From assembly GCA_945859605.1 (NCBI GenBank), contig OX243827.1:9165713-9229712 (forward strand): 64,000 bases of DNA, in the 5' to 3' direction. The notes beneath the pieces were generated by a model. The model made no database searches. It was not told where the DNA came from and worked only from the letters and a program-made list of their open reading frames with translations. The position numbers and the translations under genes were made by a program. The stretch comes from Lumbricus rubellus. Lineage: Eukaryota; Annelida; Clitellata; Crassiclitellata; Lumbricidae. Positions 62,301-64,000 of the stretch are shown here, one piece after another (the stretch's first letter is position 1; each line of letters begins with the position of its first letter).

Positions 62301-63237
62301 AAATTAACCCTTTGAAGGTGATTTGAAGCATTAAAAAGTGCTACTAAATCAAATCAATCTTACTTGCTACTAAATCAAATCAATCTTGCTTGCTATTAAA
62401 TAAAATCAGTCTTGCTTGCTACTAAATCAAATCAGTCTTACTTTAACTTTCCAAGACTACTGAACGACGTCAGCTGACAGTGAGATACGATGAGCATCTG
62501 AAAAAAGAAACAAAATTTAGAAATGCCCGATTCTTGTTCTTAAATTCTTTCATAAGCATACTGTAAACTACTGCCACAATTATGATTGCATTATAAATTA
62601 TACTAATTGTCCTATGCCTTTGTTGTACTTATAACTCCTCAATGCGGAATCACGTTCCCTCTGGAATTCGTGGCAGGATTCAGAAATTCACCTGCATTTT
62701 TTCGCTTCTTGAAGACCTTTCTCTTTTTATGGGCCTGTCACGCTGAGAGCACTCCTGAGTAGTTCTGCTGTGAGAAGCGTTTTACAAATGTTATTTTAGA
62801 TTAGATTAGATAATCTGACATTTCATACCCAATCAATACAACACATGATTTAAACTAGCCATGACAATAGTGGTTTGCCACATTGACCGTTATTGAAACC
62901 AACTGCACCACATTGTGGTGTACAAAAGGTAAAGTAGATAAAGAACACTGTTATTTATGTCGCATAAAATTCCCACACAGCGTAATCGTAAGCATAATAT
63001 CCAAATTTCTAAAGTGCCACTTGAAAGTCAAGCGCAGGCACCAGCTTATTCACGAGCGCTGACAGATAAAAAGCCATTAGCCTATTCAGCTGTACAATCA
63101 CAATGTTACACTGAAAGTGAGGTTTCTAGCAAAACTGATCATAGACAATTGATATTATCACTAACTCTGATATTAGCGTTGTCCTTGAGTCCAGAAAGGT
63201 CAGAGAGCGGATTGAACGACAGATCAACTTCATGCAG
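56327..63237 (-). CDS. Leucine-rich-repeat protein with C-terminal coiled coil, last seven exons (5' end outside window)
   Basis: Exons 63237-63166, 62497-62442, 61905-61782, 60700-60566, 59624-59393, 58447-58366 and 56384-56327 join in frame to give the C-terminal 252 residues and a TAG stop. The first 130 residues hold SDS22-like repeats (LHEVDLSFNPLSDL, LIVSHCQLTSF, LEELNASHCQLRTM, LQILNVAFNFL). They end in an LRR-cap-like unit (ELVELSIEGNPF to LLPQLQILDS). A Pro/Thr linker with three RPMTP motifs follows, then a short coiled coil (VDEQQMEKQMSDIQAQL). LRR proteins of this class bind protein partners; many act at cilia, centrosomes or phosphatase complexes, but no motif here decides among them. 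Confidence 0.8.
56402..56672. repeat. 20-base tandem array (AGGTAACAATGACTATAATT)n
   Basis: About 13 units with few changes, starting within 20 bases of the last LRR-gene exon. It lies in that gene's final intron. Confidence 0.95.
56891..56973. mobile_element. TTAACCC palindromic mini-element, 83 bp
   Basis: TTAACCCTTTCCCCCCGG against CCGGCGGGAGTGGGTTAA. TTAA at both ends suggests a piggyBac-type target, but the TTAA could be part of the element. Confidence 0.55.
57113..57250. repeat. 16-base tandem array (CTTTCTCTGGTACTGTC)n
   Basis: Eight and a half nearly perfect units of TTCTCTGGTACTGTCC at the 5' side of a LINE fragment. Confidence 0.96.
57250..57520 (+). pseudogene. LINE C-terminal remnant
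   Basis: MGLAPKYLSDLIRSPLSASS and RSLDRVDLFVPRA, then in another frame SFAIIGPSLWDSLPSTLRG-like. Typical CR1-type C-terminus with a frameshift. Intronic. Confidence 0.75.
57825..58090. repeat. Repeat 3' end with (ATT)n and (TTG/ATT)n tracts
   Basis: GGGGCCATATAAATTGTTGTT and later TTATTATTATTATTATATTA. Confidence 0.65.
58366..58447 (-). CDS. LRR gene exon (coiled coil)
   Basis: The acceptor CTTTACAG|AA completes Lys, then VDEQQMEKQMSDIQAQLDSF and ETEFSA plus two bases of Lys. The donor is CTAA|GTAAGT. Heptad pattern. Confidence 0.82.
58770..59260 (+). mobile_element. Probable RTE-like LINE 3' remnant with (GAT)n end
   Basis: GATGAGTGGC-free GC-richer stretch with CAGGCATTGACCCACGCTGT and, after partial repetition, ACGGGCATTGAGCCCAATGA, then TATTGATGATGATGATG. 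Two similar ends (59040 and 59220) suggest two nested or tandem tails. Confidence 0.45.
59393..59624 (-). CDS. LRR gene exon (RPMTP-repeat linker)
   Basis: The acceptor TTTCGTAG|GTC and donor TTGA|GTAAGG. It encodes 77 residues starting VSLIRTVPQSQSQLVSV, with TTRPMTPLMRPMTP, then PRPMTPVTSRRDSSGL. Three RPMTP motifs are candidate proline-directed kinase sites. No globular domain seen. Confidence 0.78.
59680..59758. mobile_element. TTAACCCTTTGAACCC palindromic mini-element, 79 bp
   Basis: TTAACCCTTTGAACCC pairs exactly with GGGTTCAAAGGGTTAA. CGATCA lies directly outside both ends as a direct repeat. Confidence 0.65.
59790..59876 (-). mobile_element. LINE 3' tail with (TGAA)n
   Basis: ATTCATTCATATGGAAATTTATATAGCGCTC and AAGCGCTCC, the inverted 3' end of the GCGCTATATAAAT family. 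Confidence 0.6.
60566..60700 (-). CDS. LRR gene exon (last repeat and LRR cap)
   Basis: The acceptor TTCTTTTAG|ACT and donor TCT|GTACGT, both phase 0, give 45 residues: TALSPMNELVELSIEGNPFC, then GDFVSWDALLSAVYFLLPQL and QILDS. L-x-E-L-x-x-x-G-N-P-x followed by L-P-x-L-x-x-L-D is the usual LRR-cap ending. The plus-strand ORF over the same bases is its antisense. Confidence 0.85.
60985..61070 (-). mobile_element. tRNA-like SINE head
   Basis: Minus strand GCCCGGTAGAGTAATGGTTA and GTGAGTTCGAGCCCC have A- and B-box spacing. No full cloverleaf confirmed. Confidence 0.4.
61066..61290 (+). mobile_element. tRNA-derived SINE copy
   Basis: ATGTGATGTAGTGGGTATGT head, B box GGTTCGAATCC, CAAGTCCTTCACTCGCAATT, GGAGCGCCTCTGAGTAGAGC and GGGGCGCTATAACAAGTGCA. 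Confidence 0.85.
61782..61905 (-). CDS. LRR gene exon
   Basis: The acceptor CGAACAG|A completes Lys, then DLEELNASHCQLRTMKPL and PSLQILNVAFNFLISGDDM, about two LRR units. The donor ATG|GTTTGT is weak but phase 0. Confidence 0.8.
61925..62085. repeat. AACATTTCATCACTTTAATTT repeat
   Basis: Six to seven units of about 22-23 bases in an LRR-gene intron. Confidence 0.9.
62335..62440. repeat. CTACTAAATCAAATCAATCTT repeat
   Basis: Four units of about 27 bases directly beside the 62442-62497 exon donor. Confidence 0.9.
62442..62497 (-). CDS. LRR gene exon
   Basis: The acceptor TTTTTTCAG|ATG and donor TTAAA|GTAAGA. It encodes MLIVSHCQLTSFSSLGKL plus two bases of Lys, the next LRR unit in register. 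Confidence 0.8.
62640..62815 (+). pseudogene. LINE C-terminal remnant with (TTAGA)n tail
   Basis: NHVPSGIRGRIQKFTCIFSL and LEDLSLFMGLSR, then GCTGTGAGAAGCGTTTTACA and TTAGATTAGATTAGA. Same family as 12800 and 25976. Confidence 0.72.
63166..63237 (-). CDS. LRR gene exon (first one visible)
   Basis: The acceptor TTGTTTCAG|CTG and donor AGA|GTTAGT are both phase 0. It encodes LHEVDLSFNPLSDLSGLKDN plus ANIR, one 24-residue LRR unit. Confidence 0.8.
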
Positions 63238-63244
63238 CTGAAAC

Positions 63245-63330
63245 AATAATTAATAATAATAATAATTACGACGATTTATATGGCGCAGTAACACAGCCAT
63301 GCCGTTACAAGGGCGCCTTACAGAAAACCA
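63245..63330 (-). mobile_element. Repeat 3' end with (AAT)n tail
   Basis: AATAATAATAATTACGACGA, then TTATATGGCGCAGTAACACA and CGTTACAAGGGCGCCTTACA; inverted match of 17880-17970. Confidence 0.7.
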
Positions 63331-63344
63331 GATTGAAGAAACGC

Positions 63345-63760
63345 ATGATCTTATTGCAATCTAATCTTATTGCAATCTAATCTTAATCTAATCTCAATAC
63401 CATCTAACCTCATTTCAATCTAATTTAAATTCATATTAATCCAATATATTCTTAACTTAATATTTAGCTCTAATCCTATCTTAGTCCAATCTCATCTTAA
63501 TCTAATCCAATTTTAATCTAATCCTATCTTAATCTAATCCTATCTTAATCTAATCCTATCTTAATCTAATCTCATCTTAATCTAGTATCATCTTAATCTA
63601 ATCCTATCTTAATCTAAATCAATTTTAATCTAATCTATCTTGAGTAAATCTAATTTTAATCAAACCCAATCTTAATCCAATATAATCTTAATCCAATCCA
63701 ATGTTAATCTAGTCTAATTCTAATCCAATTTAATCTTAATGCAATCTGACCATAATCTAA
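63345..63760. repeat. Degenerate ATCTTAATCTAATCC array
   Basis: Some 25 diverged units of about 15 bases in an LRR-gene intron; related in sequence to the (ATTAG) LINE tails. Confidence 0.9.
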
Positions 63761-63933
63761 TCAAATCACAGTTTGCTTCACAATGGTGGCTTATTTCAGA
63801 CAGTGGAAAAATTATTGATTCTCCTAAATATCACTGTTCCTCACTGAAAGGCAATGCATGGAAAGACCTTAACTTTGAAACATGTGATCAGATAGCAGTG
63901 AGATATATAGAAAATTTGAAGAGGGAGCACTGA
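63739..63933 (+). other. Unassigned 64-codon ORF at window end
   Basis: A plus-strand ORF follows a long ATCTTAATCTA repeat and includes SQWWLISDSGKIID, YHCSSLKGNAWKDL and AVRYIENLKREH. Codon use and mixed composition look protein-like, unlike the surrounding simple repeats. It is antisense to the LRR gene, in or near its intron. It could be a transposon fragment or an exon of another gene; I do not recognise it. Confidence 0.25.
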
Positions 63934-64000
63934 AATGACAGACTGCAGTTCACAGAATTTGCTTCAGACTTCACAGAACAATTCTGGGAAAGATTACTTC

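Noticed and set aside
1..64000. CRISPR array, operon or prophage
   Set aside because: No spacer-repeat structure, no ribosome-binding sites or compact gene runs. Introns and LINEs show a eukaryotic genome.

Overview
This is a repeat-rich, AT-rich animal (metazoan) nuclear genome window. Protein-coding exons are short and are separated by long introns with GT-AG borders, and most of the DNA consists of transposon remnants and simple repeats. The repeat mix (CR1- and RTE-like LINEs, a tRNA-derived SINE, mariner-type elements, many 8-bp-duplication MITEs, very frequent AGGCCTA words) suggests a marine invertebrate, perhaps an echinoderm or related deuterostome. No gene here fixes the species, so that is a weak inference.

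Two spliced genes can be read, both on the minus strand. (1) Positions 34533 to 17535 hold an apparently complete 11-exon gene. All ten splice phases agree, and it encodes a 1056-residue protein: a long disordered, serine-rich N-terminus in one 1.76-kb exon, two tandem Ras-association-like folds, a coiled coil, and a C-terminal PDZ-like domain. A TAA stop is followed 24 bases later by AATAAA. I cannot match this domain order to a named family from memory. (2) Positions 63237 to 56327 hold the last seven exons of a second gene, again phase-consistent. They encode the C-terminal 252 residues of a leucine-rich-repeat protein with an LRR cap, an RPMTP-repeat linker and a short coiled coil. Its 5' end lies beyond the window.

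Layout: 1-17.5 kb is repeats and retrotransposon remnants (a CR1-like reverse transcriptase at 15.4-17.0 kb is the best preserved). 17.5-34.5 kb is the first gene, with MITEs, SINEs and LINE fragments in its introns. 34.5-56.3 kb is intergenic; it contains a mariner-like element, two foldback elements with 9-bp target duplications, a 1.2-kb array of a TTAGCAACC word, nested MITEs and a duplicated block. 56.3-64 kb is the LRR gene.

No rRNA, no functional tRNA, no CRISPR array and no bacterial-type operon was seen. The most interesting points are the domain order of the first gene, an inverted MITE pair that brackets its exons 4 and 5, a duplicated start-codon cassette upstream of it, and the foldback element family.
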